The notes beneath the pieces were generated by a model. It ran no database searches. It saw nothing but the letters and a program-made list of their open reading frames with translations, and was not told the origin of the DNA. This document shows, in pieces, positions 16,734 through 25,280 of a stretch of 64,000 nt of DNA. Position 1 is the stretch's first letter, and every line of letters starts with the position of its first letter. The stretch is from assembly GCA_018364155.1 (NCBI GenBank), contig JAGZMM010000001.1:248001-312000 (forward strand), in the 5' to 3' direction. The DNA is from Clostridiales bacterium. GTDB taxonomy: Bacteria > Bacillota > Clostridia > Oscillospirales > Acutalibacteraceae. The translations under genes were made by a program, and so were the position numbers.

Positions 16734-17551
16734 GTGGCTTTTCCCCCCTGCAGCGCTTTATGGGATTCTTCCACCAAAGCTTCGGTGTCACAGCTGTCAA
16801 AGCATTCGCCCAGGCCATCCTTTTTTAGGTGCATCAGATATTCAATGTTTCCTTCCGGGCCACGCACCGGAGAAAAATCCAGGTGCATCAGGGAAAAGCC
16901 TAAGCTTCTGGCAAAAGCGGTGACCGCTTCGATCACCTCTAAATGAATCTCCGGTTCCCGCACTACGCCCTTCTTCCCCACCTTGCCCTTGCCAGCTTCA
17001 AACTGGGGCTTAATGAGGCACACCGCTTCGCCCCCGTCCTTGAGCAGCTCCTTGAGCACCGGCAGCACCAGCTTGAGAGAAATAAACGAAACGTCTATGC
17101 TCGCAAAGTCCAGCGGTTCACCCAACTGGGCAGGCGTGACATAACGAATGTTGGTGCGTTCCAGGTTCACCACCCGGTCGTCGGTGCGAAGCTTCCAGGC
17201 CAGCTGGCCGTACCCCACGTCCACCGCGTACACCTTTTTCGCACCGTTTTGCAGCATGCAGTCGGTAAAGCCGCCGGTAGAAGCGCCGATATCCATAGCG
17301 GTAGCACCCGCAAGGTTCAAGCCAAAGCGCTTTACCGCCTTGTCAAGCTTCAACCCTCCCCGGCTGACAAAGGGAATATCCGACCCGCGCACTTCGACCT
17401 TTGCGTCTGCCGGCACCTGGGTGCCGGGCTTGTCGGATTTCTGTTCGTTTACATAGACGCTGCCCGCCATAATCAAGCGCTGAGCCCGTTCCCGGCTGGG
17501 AGCCAGCCCCTTTTCAAAAAGCAGGACGTCCAGTCTTTTCTTTTCCGTCAC
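16730..17551 (-). CDS. tlyA: TlyA-family rRNA 2'-O-methyltransferase
   Basis: The 273-residue protein has an N-terminal S4 RNA-binding domain (about 4-65, RLDVLLFEKGLAPSRERAQ) and a FtsJ-like SAM-dependent methyltransferase domain with MDIGASTGGFTDCML as motif I and the KDKE-type residues including K in LIKPQFEAGKG. Family members methylate cytidines in 16S and/or 23S rRNA. It overlaps dxs and nadK by 4 bases on each side, so the three genes are translationally coupled. Confidence 0.9.
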   Translation of the reverse strand: MTEKKRLDVLLFEKGLAPSRERAQRLIMAGSVYVNEQKSDKPGTQVPADAKVEVRGSDIPFVSRGGLKLDKAVKRFGLNLAGATAMDIGASTGGFTDCMLQNGAKKVYAVDVGYGQLAWKLRTDDRVVNLERTNIRYVTPAQLGEPLDFASIDVSFISLKLVLPVLKELLKDGGEAVCLIKPQFEAGKGKVGKKGVVREPEIHLEVIEAVTAFARSLGFSLMHLDFSPVRGPEGNIEYLMHLKKDGLGECFDSCDTEALVEESHKALQGGKAT

Positions 17552-19410
17552 AGCTCACACTCCTGCTCGACTATCTGCGCCATAGAAGCGGCGTCCAGAT
17601 GGTATTTTTTCATAGCGCTTGCCACGGTTGCCTGGGCGATAAAGCCATCCGGCAGGGTATGGGCCGAATAGGTTCCCTGAAACTCTCCCGAAAGCAGAGA
17701 AAAGCCGAAATGCTCCGCCACTCCGCCGGTGCGGATGCCTTCTTCGAAGAAAAAGACCTTCTGATACCCTCTCGCAACGTACAGCGCCTGGGGATCTATG
17801 GGTTTGATGCGATTTAGTTTGAGAACATCCATCTCGATTCCCTTTTGCGCAAGGATTTCCCGAGCCTTGCAGGCATTTGAGAAAATCCGCCCATAGGTAA
17901 TGAGGAGCACCTTTGCTCCGCCGCCCAACAAAAAATAAGACGCAGGAAGGGGTGTATATCCTTGCGGCAAGGCCGGCTCCCCACCGCGCGGATAACGTAC
18001 CGCTACCACTCCTTTGTACTGATAAACAGCTTCCTTGAGCATCCAATGGAGCTCCGCGTAAAAGCTGGGAGCAAAAACAGTGACGTTTGGGATGGTATTT
18101 AAAAACGCCGCGTCGAACACGCCCTGGTGGGTTTCCCCGTCCTCTCCCACCAAGCCCGCCCGGTCGATGCACAGCACGATCTTGGCGTTTTGCAACGCCG
18201 CGTCGTGTATGAGCTCGTCATATCCGCGCTGCAGGAAGGTGGAATAGACGGCAAAAACCGGTAGCATTCCGTTTTTCGCAAGGCCCGAGCAGAAGGTGAT
18301 GGCATGCTCCTCGGCTATGCCCACGTCAAAAAACCGATTGCGGTAGGTATGGGAAAACTCCGTCAGTCCCGTGCTCTCGGTCATGGCTGCGGTCACCGCA
18401 CAAATGCGCGGATCGCCTATGGCAAGATCGCAGATTTCCCGGCCGAAAACACTGGAAAAATTCTCCCGGCTGGCCGGGGCATCCCCGGTTTCAATATCAA
18501 ATCCGGAAGTACCGTGAAAATCCTTAGGACGCTCCTCAGCAAAGGTGTAGCCCTTGCCCTTGACGGTACATACGTGCAAAAGCACCGGCTGATGGATGGA
18601 TTTACAGCTTTCGAGCACCGCGCAGAGCTTTCCCAAATCATGCCCGTCCACCGGGCCCATATAGGTAAAGCCCATATTTTCAAACAGCGTGTTTCCGTAA
18701 AGCATGCTTTTGACGCCGGATTTCACCTTGACAATGGCCCGGTCCAGCGGCTGCCCCACCAGCGGAACCTTCTGCAAAAACCGCTCCACCCCTTTTTTAA
18801 AACGCAAATAACGCGGACTGGAACGCAGCACGGCCAAATGCCGCGCCACGGAGCCCACGTTTCTGGATATGGACATTTTGTTGTCGTTTAGAATGACGAT
18901 CAGCCGGTCCTTGCTCCGTCCAGCATTGTTGAGCCCCTCGTAGGCAAGACCGCCGGTCAGTGCCCCGTCTCCGATGACGGCGATGGTATGGCCGTCGTCC
19001 CCTTGTAGGCTTTTTGCCTTAGCAAGGCCGAAAGCCGCCGAAATCGACGTACTCGAATGGCCGGATATAAACGGGTCGTGCTCGCTTTCCTCCGGCCGGC
19101 AAAAACCGGAGAGGCCGTTTTCCCGGCGTAGGGTAGAAAACTGGTCGTATCGACCGGTCAGCAATTTATGCGGATAGCATTGATGCCCGACGTCCCACAC
19201 GATCTGGTCCTTCGGTGAGGAAAACACCCGGTGCAGCGCCAAAGTCAGCTCCACCACGCCCAGATTGGAGGCCAGATGCCCCCCGTTTTGGGAAATCGTC
19301 TGAATCAATGCTTCCCGGATTTCACCGCACAGACCGCCAAGCGCTTCAAACGGCAGCGCCTTTACGTCCGCGGGCGAATGGATGGTCGGCAATATTCGTT
19401 CAGACGCCAT
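17548..19410 (-). CDS. dxs: 1-deoxy-D-xylulose-5-phosphate synthase
   Basis: Dxs makes DXP from pyruvate and glyceraldehyde 3-phosphate, feeding both isoprenoids (with ispA here) and thiamine thiazole (ThiG here). The 620-residue protein has the catalytic-His segment GHQCYPHKLLTGR, the TPP motif GDGALTGGLAYEGLNNAG, and the transketolase middle domain with DRAGLVGEDGETHQG. I start it at 19410, where AAGGAGA lies about 10 bases upstream; the frame is open 45 codons further without family similarity. Confidence 0.96.
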   Translation of the reverse strand: MASERILPTIHSPADVKALPFEALGGLCGEIREALIQTISQNGGHLASNLGVVELTLALHRVFSSPKDQIVWDVGHQCYPHKLLTGRYDQFSTLRRENGLSGFCRPEESEHDPFISGHSSTSISAAFGLAKAKSLQGDDGHTIAVIGDGALTGGLAYEGLNNAGRSKDRLIVILNDNKMSISRNVGSVARHLAVLRSSPRYLRFKKGVERFLQKVPLVGQPLDRAIVKVKSGVKSMLYGNTLFENMGFTYMGPVDGHDLGKLCAVLESCKSIHQPVLLHVCTVKGKGYTFAEERPKDFHGTSGFDIETGDAPASRENFSSVFGREICDLAIGDPRICAVTAAMTESTGLTEFSHTYRNRFFDVGIAEEHAITFCSGLAKNGMLPVFAVYSTFLQRGYDELIHDAALQNAKIVLCIDRAGLVGEDGETHQGVFDAAFLNTIPNVTVFAPSFYAELHWMLKEAVYQYKGVVAVRYPRGGEPALPQGYTPLPASYFLLGGGAKVLLITYGRIFSNACKAREILAQKGIEMDVLKLNRIKPIDPQALYVARGYQKVFFFEEGIRTGGVAEHFGFSLLSGEFQGTYSAHTLPDGFIAQATVASAMKKYHLDAASMAQIVEQECEL

Positions 19411-19531
19411 TGCGAAACGATCTCCTTTGCTCAAATTCCCCATGGCTGTTGGGTGCAGTCCTGGTACAAACACGTTGGACACGTCCCAATCTGAATAATT
19501 ATACCACAAGATGCAAGCAAATTCAAAGCGA

Positions 19532-20017
19532 TTATTGAGGAACAATCATCGCAACTAAAATTCCCAGCAGAGCGCCCGCCAGCACTTCCAGCGGCGTATG
19601 GCCCAGGTATTCCTTTAGCTCCTTCTCTTCCTCGTCCAGCGGCTCAGATTGCTCTCCCTCGGTTTCCCCTTCCTCCTGGTTGAAGGGAGGCATGCGCCGC
19701 ATCTCATTGATGGCCTTGGCATGCTCGCCGGCCGCCCGGCGCACCCCCATGGCGTCATACATGACGATAATGGAAAATAAAAAAGCAATCGCAAACAAAG
19801 GCGAGCTCACACCTTCCACCCGGGAAATCGCGATGGTGAGCGCGCATACGGTTGCCGAATGGGCGCTGGGCATTCCCCCGGCTCCCACCAGCCGTTCCGG
19901 CTCGAAACGCTTGAGTTTGATAAGCGTGACCGTCGTCTTCATTACCTGGGCAATTAGCCAAGCGATGATCGCCGACATCAGCACATAGTTATGGAAGGCT
20001 GCGTTAATGGTATTCAT
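19532..20017 (-). CDS. Divergent PAP2-family membrane protein (YuiD-like)
   Basis: The 161-residue membrane protein shows the divergent PAP2 (DUF212) features: four helices, GGMPSAHSATVCAL in the second half of the first region, and YDAMGVRRAAGEHAKAIN, followed by a Glu-rich loop and HTPLEVLAGALLGILVA. Family members look like undecaprenyl-pyrophosphate-type phosphatases, but the activity is unproven. It has its own ATG at 20017 with GGTGGAG upstream, and begins 15 bases after the original ispA stop. Because of the ispA frameshift it lies in one long frame with the ispA 5' part. Confidence 0.85.
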   Translation of the reverse strand: MNTINAAFHNYVLMSAIIAWLIAQVMKTTVTLIKLKRFEPERLVGAGGMPSAHSATVCALTIAISRVEGVSSPLFAIAFLFSIIVMYDAMGVRRAAGEHAKAINEMRRMPPFNQEEGETEGEQSEPLDEEEKELKEYLGHTPLEVLAGALLGILVAMIVPQ

Positions 20018-20031
20018 CGTTTCTCCACCCG

Positions 20032-20911
20032 TCAGTTTTTCCGGCCGGCTAAGTAAAAAGCCAGTTCTCGAAGGGAATCCGCCCTTTCTCCAAAGGGAGC
20101 CAGCGCGTCCACTGCCTCCTTGGTAAAGGCATCGGCCATTCCGTTTGGCCTCTTTTAGGCCGTAGAGGGTCACGTAGGTCGATTTCTTGTCCCGGCTGTC
20201 CTTTCCAGTGCTTTTGCCCAGAGTGGCCGCGTCGCTAACCACATCGAGAATGTCGTCGGTCACCTGGAAGGCCATGCCGATGTTCTTGGCATAAGCGGTG
20301 CAGGCGGTCAGCGCCTCTTTCTCTGCACCGGCCGCATAACAGCCCATGCGGGCAGCGGCCAAGATCATCGCACCGGTTTTGGCCGCATGCATGGCTTTGA
20401 GGGTCTCGTAATCAATCTGCTTGTCCTCCGAATCTAAGTCGATGACCTGACCGCCCACCATTCCCAGATATCCCGAAGCGGCGGCCAACTCTTTCGCAGC
20501 AAGCAGCACACGGGTGGATTCGGCCGGACTTTTCAAAAGCGTTTCGAACGCGAGGCTTAAAAGCGCGTCCCCCGCCAGCAGGGCGAGAGCTTCACCGAAC
20601 TGCTTATGGGTGGAAGGCTTTCCCCGGCGCATGTCGTCGTCATCCATACAGGGAAGATCGTCGTGGATGAGAGAATAACTGTGTACCATCTCCACCGCGC
20701 AGGCAAAGGGCATCACGTCCTCTTCCTTTCCCCCGCATACCTTACAAAATTCCAGCGCCAAGGCCGGGCGAATTCGTTTGCCGCCGCCCAAAAGGCTGTA
20801 GCGCATGGCTTCGATCAAGTCCGCCTGCCGACAATCCTGCCTGGGCAGAAACCCTTCCAGGGCTTTCTCTACCTTTTGGGAATAAAAATGCAGCATTTCT
20901 TCGATGGGCAT
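20032..20911 (-). pseudogene. ispA: Polyprenyl (farnesyl) diphosphate synthase, frameshifted near its 3' end
   Basis: IspA condenses IPP and DMAPP to geranyl/farnesyl diphosphate. The start at 20911 (GGAGGAAG upstream) gives MPIEEMLHFYSQ, then GGGKRIRP, the first Asp-rich motif HDDLPCMDDDDMRRGKP and the second DDILDV. At about 20139-20141 one extra base (CGGAATGGCC instead of CGGATGGCC on the coding strand) shifts the frame. Continuing in the next frame restores the normal end MADAFTKEAVDALAPFGERA...GRKN and a stop at 20032. As written, the shifted frame runs into the yuiD-like gene. It may be a sequencing or assembly error or a recent mutation; the lost part is the last helix region. Confidence 0.85.
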
Positions 20912-20945
20912 GACACTTCCTCCGTTCTTTTGCCTTCCCGGCATC

Positions 20946-21167
20946 TTATTCCTGCGCCTGTAAACCAGCGGTTTCCTCGTCCGCCTCCTCGCCGAGCTCT
21001 TCAATGCGAAGCTGGGCGTTTTTCAGCGTTTCGTCACAAAACCGGGCAAGCTCCGTGCCCTCTTCAAACAGCTTTAAGGACTTTTCCAGCGGGGCTTCTC
21101 CCTGCTCCAAAAGCGCTACAATCTCGTCAAGCCGCTTCATAGCGGCCTCAAAGGTTCGTTTCGGCAT
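20946..21167 (-). CDS. xseB: Exodeoxyribonuclease VII small subunit
   Basis: XseB is the small helical subunit of exonuclease VII. The 73-residue protein (MPKRTFEAAMKRLDEIVALLEQGEAPLEKSL...) has the family pattern with FEEGxELxRFCDETLKNAQLRIEEL. I start it at 21167 with GGAG 6 bases upstream; two earlier in-frame starts lack ribosome sites. It overlaps the xseA stop by 20 bases, which fits a coupled pair. Confidence 0.93.
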   Translation of the reverse strand: MPKRTFEAAMKRLDEIVALLEQGEAPLEKSLKLFEEGTELARFCDETLKNAQLRIEELGEEADEETAGLQAQE

Positions 21168-22413
21168 GGTTTTCTCCATTTCTATCGATGGTTTTGAAAG
21201 GGACAGCATCGCCGATTTCCCGGGAAATCACCCGGCAGGAAAGACTGCCATCCATGAACTTCAGGTGAAGGTCCTCACCAGGCCGGGCCTTTTCCGCCTT
21301 GGTAACCAGACCCTGCTCATTTGACGCGATGGCATAACCTCGTGCCAGCACCTTTAAGGGGCTCAACGCATCGAGCTTGCCTGCCAGGACGCCAAAGGCC
21401 TGACGCTGGGCACGAACGGTATGCAAAAAAGCGGATTTGAGCTGTTTTGCCCGATAGTCAAGCTTCATCCGGCGAAGCTCCACCGCGTAAAGCGGGGATG
21501 CCATGCTGCGGCTTTGGCGGATGGCGAAAAGGCGGCGGCGGTTTTCCTCAACACGCCGCTGTAAGGTGCGTTTCATGGCAACCTGGCGCTCAAGAAGCTG
21601 GATGTGAAGATCCCCCCGGTCGGGGGCAGCCAGCTCTGCTGCAGCGGAAGGAGTGGGTGCGCGCAGGTCGGCTGCAAAGTCACACAACGTAAAGTCTGTC
21701 TCATGGCCCACCGCGGAGATGATCGGGATCTGCGAAGCCGCTACCGCACGGACTACGATTTCCTCGTTAAAGGCCCACAGGTCCTCCATAGACCCGCCGC
21801 CCCGTCCCACAATGAGAACGTCGGCGGCCCTGCACTCGTGAAAGCGGCGGATGGCGGCGGCGATCTGCCCTGCTGCTTCTGTGCCCTGCACCAAAACCGG
21901 GCAGAGAACCAAAGTCGCCAGCGGGTAGCGCCGGGTGAGCACGTTACGGATATCCTGAAGCACCGCGCCGGTAGGCGAGGTTACCACGCCGATGCGCGCC
22001 GGGTACTTGGGAATCGAGCGCTTGCGATCTGCGTCAAAAAGCCCTTCCTTGGCAAGCTTTTCCTTGCGCTGCTCAAAGGCCAGCTGCAAAGAGCCCACGC
22101 CGTCGGGCTGCATATCGTCAATATAAATCTGGTACTGGCCGCTGCGTTCAAACAAAGACACCCGCCCGCGCACCAACACCTTCATCCCGTTTTGAGGCGA
22201 AAATTTGATGCGGGAGGCGGCGCTTCGAAACATCACCGCCTGAATGACGGCGTTATCATCCTTGAGAGACAAATAAAAATGGCCCGAGCGGTAGTGGTTG
22301 ACAAAGTTGGAGATTTCCCCGCACACATAGACCGATTGAAGATGGGGATCTCCGTCCAAAAGGGATTTGATATAGGTATTGAGTTGAGAAACAGTCAAAA
22401 GCAAGCTGCTCAC
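21148..22413 (-). CDS. xseA: Exodeoxyribonuclease VII large subunit
   Basis: The 421-residue catalytic subunit has an N-terminal OB fold (about 1-100, VCGEISNFVNHYRSGHFYLSL), then the nuclease core with RIGVVTSPTGAVLQDI, VGRGGGSMEDLWAFN and SAVGHETDFTLCDFAADLRAPTPSAA, and a long coiled coil towards the C-terminus. It degrades single-stranded DNA in both directions together with XseB. Confidence 0.96.
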   Translation of the reverse strand: MSSLLLTVSQLNTYIKSLLDGDPHLQSVYVCGEISNFVNHYRSGHFYLSLKDDNAVIQAVMFRSAASRIKFSPQNGMKVLVRGRVSLFERSGQYQIYIDDMQPDGVGSLQLAFEQRKEKLAKEGLFDADRKRSIPKYPARIGVVTSPTGAVLQDIRNVLTRRYPLATLVLCPVLVQGTEAAGQIAAAIRRFHECRAADVLIVGRGGGSMEDLWAFNEEIVVRAVAASQIPIISAVGHETDFTLCDFAADLRAPTPSAAAELAAPDRGDLHIQLLERQVAMKRTLQRRVEENRRRLFAIRQSRSMASPLYAVELRRMKLDYRAKQLKSAFLHTVRAQRQAFGVLAGKLDALSPLKVLARGYAIASNEQGLVTKAEKARPGEDLHLKFMDGSLSCRVISREIGDAVPFKTIDRNGENHAETNL

Positions 22414-22426
22414 AGATACCTCCGAT

Positions 22427-23365
22427 TCATGATGGGTTTTTCGCTAAAAAAGCGCGGGCCGCCAGAAGGGCGACGCCCGCCGCATTGTCGGAAGAAAAGG
22501 CCGGGTCTGCAAACCGGGCGCTAAAGCGCTTTGTAAATCGGGCGCGGATGTAAGAGTTGGACATGACGCCGCCGGCATATAAAAGCGGCAAAGGTCCGTA
22601 CTGCTGCAAAAGGCCGGCCGTCATCTCTTCCAGCGCGGCGGCCACATAGCAAAGGCAATACTTCGCCACCGCCTGCCTCTCCTCTCCCTGGGAAAACCGC
22701 TTTTCACACTGGTTTTGCAGGCCGGAAAGACAGCAGTCGACCCCTTTCATGGCGGGCTTTACCCGAAATTCCTCCGGGCATTCCGAAGCCAGAGCATCCA
22801 ACCCCCGGCCGGCCGGGAAGGACAGGCCCAGCATAACCCCCACCCGATCAATGACCTGGCCCGCGTTTAAATCCAGCGTTTTGGCTACGCACTCGCAGCC
22901 AAACCCGTTCCCCTGTGGAGTAACTAACAGCGCCTCCGTGGTGCCGCCGGACACATGAAAAGCCAGAAACCGGCCGTCAAGCAGCTCCATAGACCCGGAA
23001 GAATAAAGGGCTGCCATCACATGCCCGTCCTGATGGGAAAACCGAAAAAGCGGGGCATGGGTAGCCGCCGCTATGGAACGGGCGGTTCCCTCCCCCACGA
23101 GAAAGCATGGCATGTAAGACCCTTTTACCGATCTGGGGCGGGTGGATACGCCGATGGCATCCACAGGCCCGTCCAATGCCAGCGCCTCCATCCGCTCGGG
23201 AAGCTGCACAGTATGGTGAAACACCGCGTCGCTTTGCTTTAAGCCGATGGCCTGGTCCTTCACCGGCAAAAGCTTCTTTTCCTGGCGGATTTCTTCCCGG
23301 ACCGTATCATAAAGACACACCGAGGTGGTATAATTGCTTGTGTCAATTCCGAGGACGCGGGCCAT
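22427..23365 (-). CDS. TsaD-like (peptidase M22/Kae1 superfamily) paralogue
   Basis: The 312-residue protein begins LGIDTSNYTTSVCLYD, where true TsaD has GIETSCDETAVA. It keeps the metal-ligand HxxxH pattern in FSHQDGHVMAAL and an ASKHA-type ending SSDNAAGVALLAARAF. It is shorter and more divergent than the tRNA t6A enzyme TsaD, and matches a paralogue found next to nusB/xseA in Clostridia whose role is unknown. A separate canonical tsaD is expected elsewhere in the genome. Its ATG overlaps the nusB stop by one base (TGATG). Confidence 0.75.
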   Translation of the reverse strand: MARVLGIDTSNYTTSVCLYDTVREEIRQEKKLLPVKDQAIGLKQSDAVFHHTVQLPERMEALALDGPVDAIGVSTRPRSVKGSYMPCFLVGEGTARSIAAATHAPLFRFSHQDGHVMAALYSSGSMELLDGRFLAFHVSGGTTEALLVTPQGNGFGCECVAKTLDLNAGQVIDRVGVMLGLSFPAGRGLDALASECPEEFRVKPAMKGVDCCLSGLQNQCEKRFSQGEERQAVAKYCLCYVAAALEEMTAGLLQQYGPLPLLYAGGVMSNSYIRARFTKRFSARFADPAFSSDNAAGVALLAARAFLAKNPS

Positions 23366-23769
23366 CAGAGTGCCGCCTCCTCCTGACGGGCCAACGAACC
23401 GAGCACACCGTTTACAAAGGAGGATTCCTCGTCTCCAGCGTATTTCTTCGCAAGCTCCACCGCCTCGTTGATGGAGACGCTCACCGGCACGTCAGAAACA
23501 AACTTCATCTCATACACCGCCATACGCAAAAGAGCGAGTGCCACCCGAGAGACTCGTTTTTTCTCCCAATTGATAAGTTTTTTTTCAATGAGGGCGTCCA
23601 GCTCTTCTCTTTTTTCGCATACGCCGCAGGCTACCGCCGTAGAAAACGCATCCTCCCGGATGGCTCTCGCTTCCACCGCCGCCTCTATGATCTCTTCCAT
23701 GCTCTCCTCACGGAAGCTCTTTTCAAATATCAGCAAAAATGCCTGTTCTCTGGCTTCTCGCCTTGTCAT
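23365..23769 (-). CDS. nusB: Transcription antitermination factor NusB
   Basis: The 134-residue all-helical protein has the NusB N-terminus TRREAREQAFLLIFEKSF and the C-terminal SVSINEAVELAKKYAGDEESSFVNGVLGSL motif. It binds boxA RNA with NusE during rRNA transcription. It is 43 bases downstream of the Asp23 gene and coupled to the TsaD-like gene. Confidence 0.95.
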   Translation of the reverse strand: MTRREAREQAFLLIFEKSFREESMEEIIEAAVEARAIREDAFSTAVACGVCEKREELDALIEKKLINWEKKRVSRVALALLRMAVYEMKFVSDVPVSVSINEAVELAKKYAGDEESSFVNGVLGSLARQEEAAL

Positions 23770-23812
23770 CCTGGTTCCTCCCGACGGAAAAGGGGAAGCC
23801 TTTTCCTAGTAA

Positions 23813-24184
23813 TTACGGCTGTACCGCCGCAGGGTCTTGAAAACAAATATCCATCACATGGACGTGGACTCGGTTGACCGAACGCCCCGTCATGCTCTCC
23901 ACGCAAGATTTCACATTCTGCTGCACACGGCCCGCAGTTTCGGGAATCCGCGCGGTGCTTTTAAGATTCACGTAAACGTCAATGACGAGCCCCTCGTCTT
24001 CCTGCCCGATGCGCACCGAGCGTGCGCGGTGCTTTTTGTCCATCAGGCGCTTGAGGTCGGTCCGGTTCGCCAAGGACGCCACACCGTCGATTTCCGAAGC
24101 GGCCGTACCAGCGATGGACACCAACACCTCCTGGGAAATGATGCAGGTTCCTTCGCTGCCCCCGCTTGGACGGTTCTCCATCAT
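23813..24184 (-). CDS. Asp23/Gls24 family envelope stress protein
   Basis: The 123-residue protein has the DUF322 pattern: SQEVLVSIAGTAASEIDGVASLA, then VDVYVNLKSTARIPETAGRVQQNVKSCVESMTG and VNRVHVHVMDICF. It corresponds to YqhY, which precedes nusB in Bacillus and is linked there to acetyl-CoA carboxylase control. The accB-accC genes usually found just upstream are missing here. Confidence 0.92.
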   Translation of the reverse strand: MMENRPSGGSEGTCIISQEVLVSIAGTAASEIDGVASLANRTDLKRLMDKKHRARSVRIGQEDEGLVIDVYVNLKSTARIPETAGRVQQNVKSCVESMTGRSVNRVHVHVMDICFQDPAAVQP

Positions 24185-24329
24185 GAAAGCCTCCTATCCA
24201 TTCAAAAACAGCGTGATGCGGCCCTTATTGACTCAAAGGAATCCCGAAATCCAAGGGGACAACTACCAAAGCCGCCGTTCTTTTTCGGGGTTTTCCGCCG
24301 CAAAGGGCCATGGAAACGATTCGTCATTT

Positions 24330-24357
24330 ATTATACCACATTCTGTGAATGAAACAA
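24330..24357 (-). promoter_or_regulatory. Promoter of the asp23-nusB-xse-dxs string
   Basis: The minus strand has TTGTTT (24352-24357), a 16-base spacer and TATAAT (24330-24335), about 145 bases before the asp23 start. The gap 24185-24527 holds this and the divergent VanZ promoter, and nothing else I can support. Confidence 0.6.
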
Positions 24358-24385
24358 CCGTTTTTTCGAGATTGCAGCCGTGCGG

Positions 24386-24414
24386 TTGCAAATACGCTTT
24401 GGGATTGGTATAAT
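24386..24414 (+). promoter_or_regulatory. Promoter of the VanZ-family gene
   Basis: TTGCAA (24386-24391), a 17-base spacer and a perfect TATAAT (24409-24414) on the plus strand. Confidence 0.75.
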
Positions 24415-24527
24415 GACGGCATGTAAAAATTTTCTGGTTCCTTTTAGAAGTGTTTGGGAAAGGAAAGCCGAATTGCCCGGAAAAAGGGCCTCAAGGTCCG
24501 GCCGAGGCGGAAAGAGGGGAAAAGTGG

Positions 24528-25181
24528 ATGAACTTTACCACTCCATTGGGAAGCGTTGCAAATGGAACCTTCCTTTATGTGTCCGAAGCGGATGCAATGA
24601 TTGTCGGATTTCTAGCATATCTGGTTTGCTATTTTGTCTGTTTTCGGCGAAAGCGCCTCTTTGAAAATGGATGTCTCGCCCTGCTTTTTGTTTACGTCAG
24701 CTTGGTCCTTTCCATGACGCAGACCATTTTGTTTCCCTGGGCCATCCAGGTATCGGCCCAAGCGACGGCCGAGCATCTGCAAGCCATTCAATGGGTGCCC
24801 TTTGCGTCGGTGTCTCAGGTGCTTCACTACTGCTTTGTTCACAACGACTACTACTCTTTCTTCAAGCTGGTGGTGGGAAACTTTGTAGCACTGATGCCGC
24901 TTGGCATTCTGGTGCCTTTGCTCCGAAAGCAGATGCGTCTGCCGTCGGTTTCTCTGATGGCGTTGCTTGCCAGCGTGGCGCTGGAAGGAATGCAGCTTCT
25001 CACCAACATACTGGGTGGCCGGGTAAGAGCGGTGGAGCTTGACGATGTGATTTTAAACGCCGCAGGCTGTATTGTCGCCTATTTGGTGCTAGCGGGCTGC
25101 CGCAGGCTTTTTGTAATCGAACCGGTCAAGCGCGCTCCTGCAAAGCGGCGCAAACGCCGCCGGAGCAAGGCACACCGGTAG
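24528..25181 (+). CDS. VanZ-family membrane protein
   Basis: The 217-residue protein has five predicted helices and the VanZ features WVPFASVSQ, a central GNFVALMPLGILVPLL and LEGMQLLTNILGGRVRAVELDDVILNAAG. VanZ relatives give low teicoplanin resistance in enterococci, but most have unknown roles. The C-terminal tail is strongly basic (about 12 Lys/Arg in the last 20 residues). The start at 24528 has GAGGGG upstream. It is the only plus-strand gene in the 13-30 kb minus-strand block. Confidence 0.85.
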   Translation: MNFTTPLGSVANGTFLYVSEADAMIVGFLAYLVCYFVCFRRKRLFENGCLALLFVYVSLVLSMTQTILFPWAIQVSAQATAEHLQAIQWVPFASVSQVLHYCFVHNDYYSFFKLVVGNFVALMPLGILVPLLRKQMRLPSVSLMALLASVALEGMQLLTNILGGRVRAVELDDVILNAAGCIVAYLVLAGCRRLFVIEPVKRAPAKRRKRRRSKAHR

Positions 25182-25191
25182 AACAAAGGAT

Positions 25192-25244
25192 ATATGCAAA
25201 AAGGGATCTCTTCCAAGTAAACGGAGAGATCCCTTTTTGCATAT
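25192..25244. terminator. Bidirectional terminator between VanZ gene and spoIIIAH
   Basis: A perfect 20-bp stem (25192-25211 with 25225-25244) contains an A-run in one arm and T-run in the other, serving the two convergent genes. Confidence 0.85.
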
Positions 25245-25280
25245 GGTGAGAAAACTCGGAATCAGGGGTTCTGTGGCTGA

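Noticed and set aside
19532..21004. A single 490-residue bifunctional IspA-PAP2 protein
   Set aside because: The joint lacks family sequence, the true IspA end is found in the next frame, and the second gene has its own start and ribosome site.
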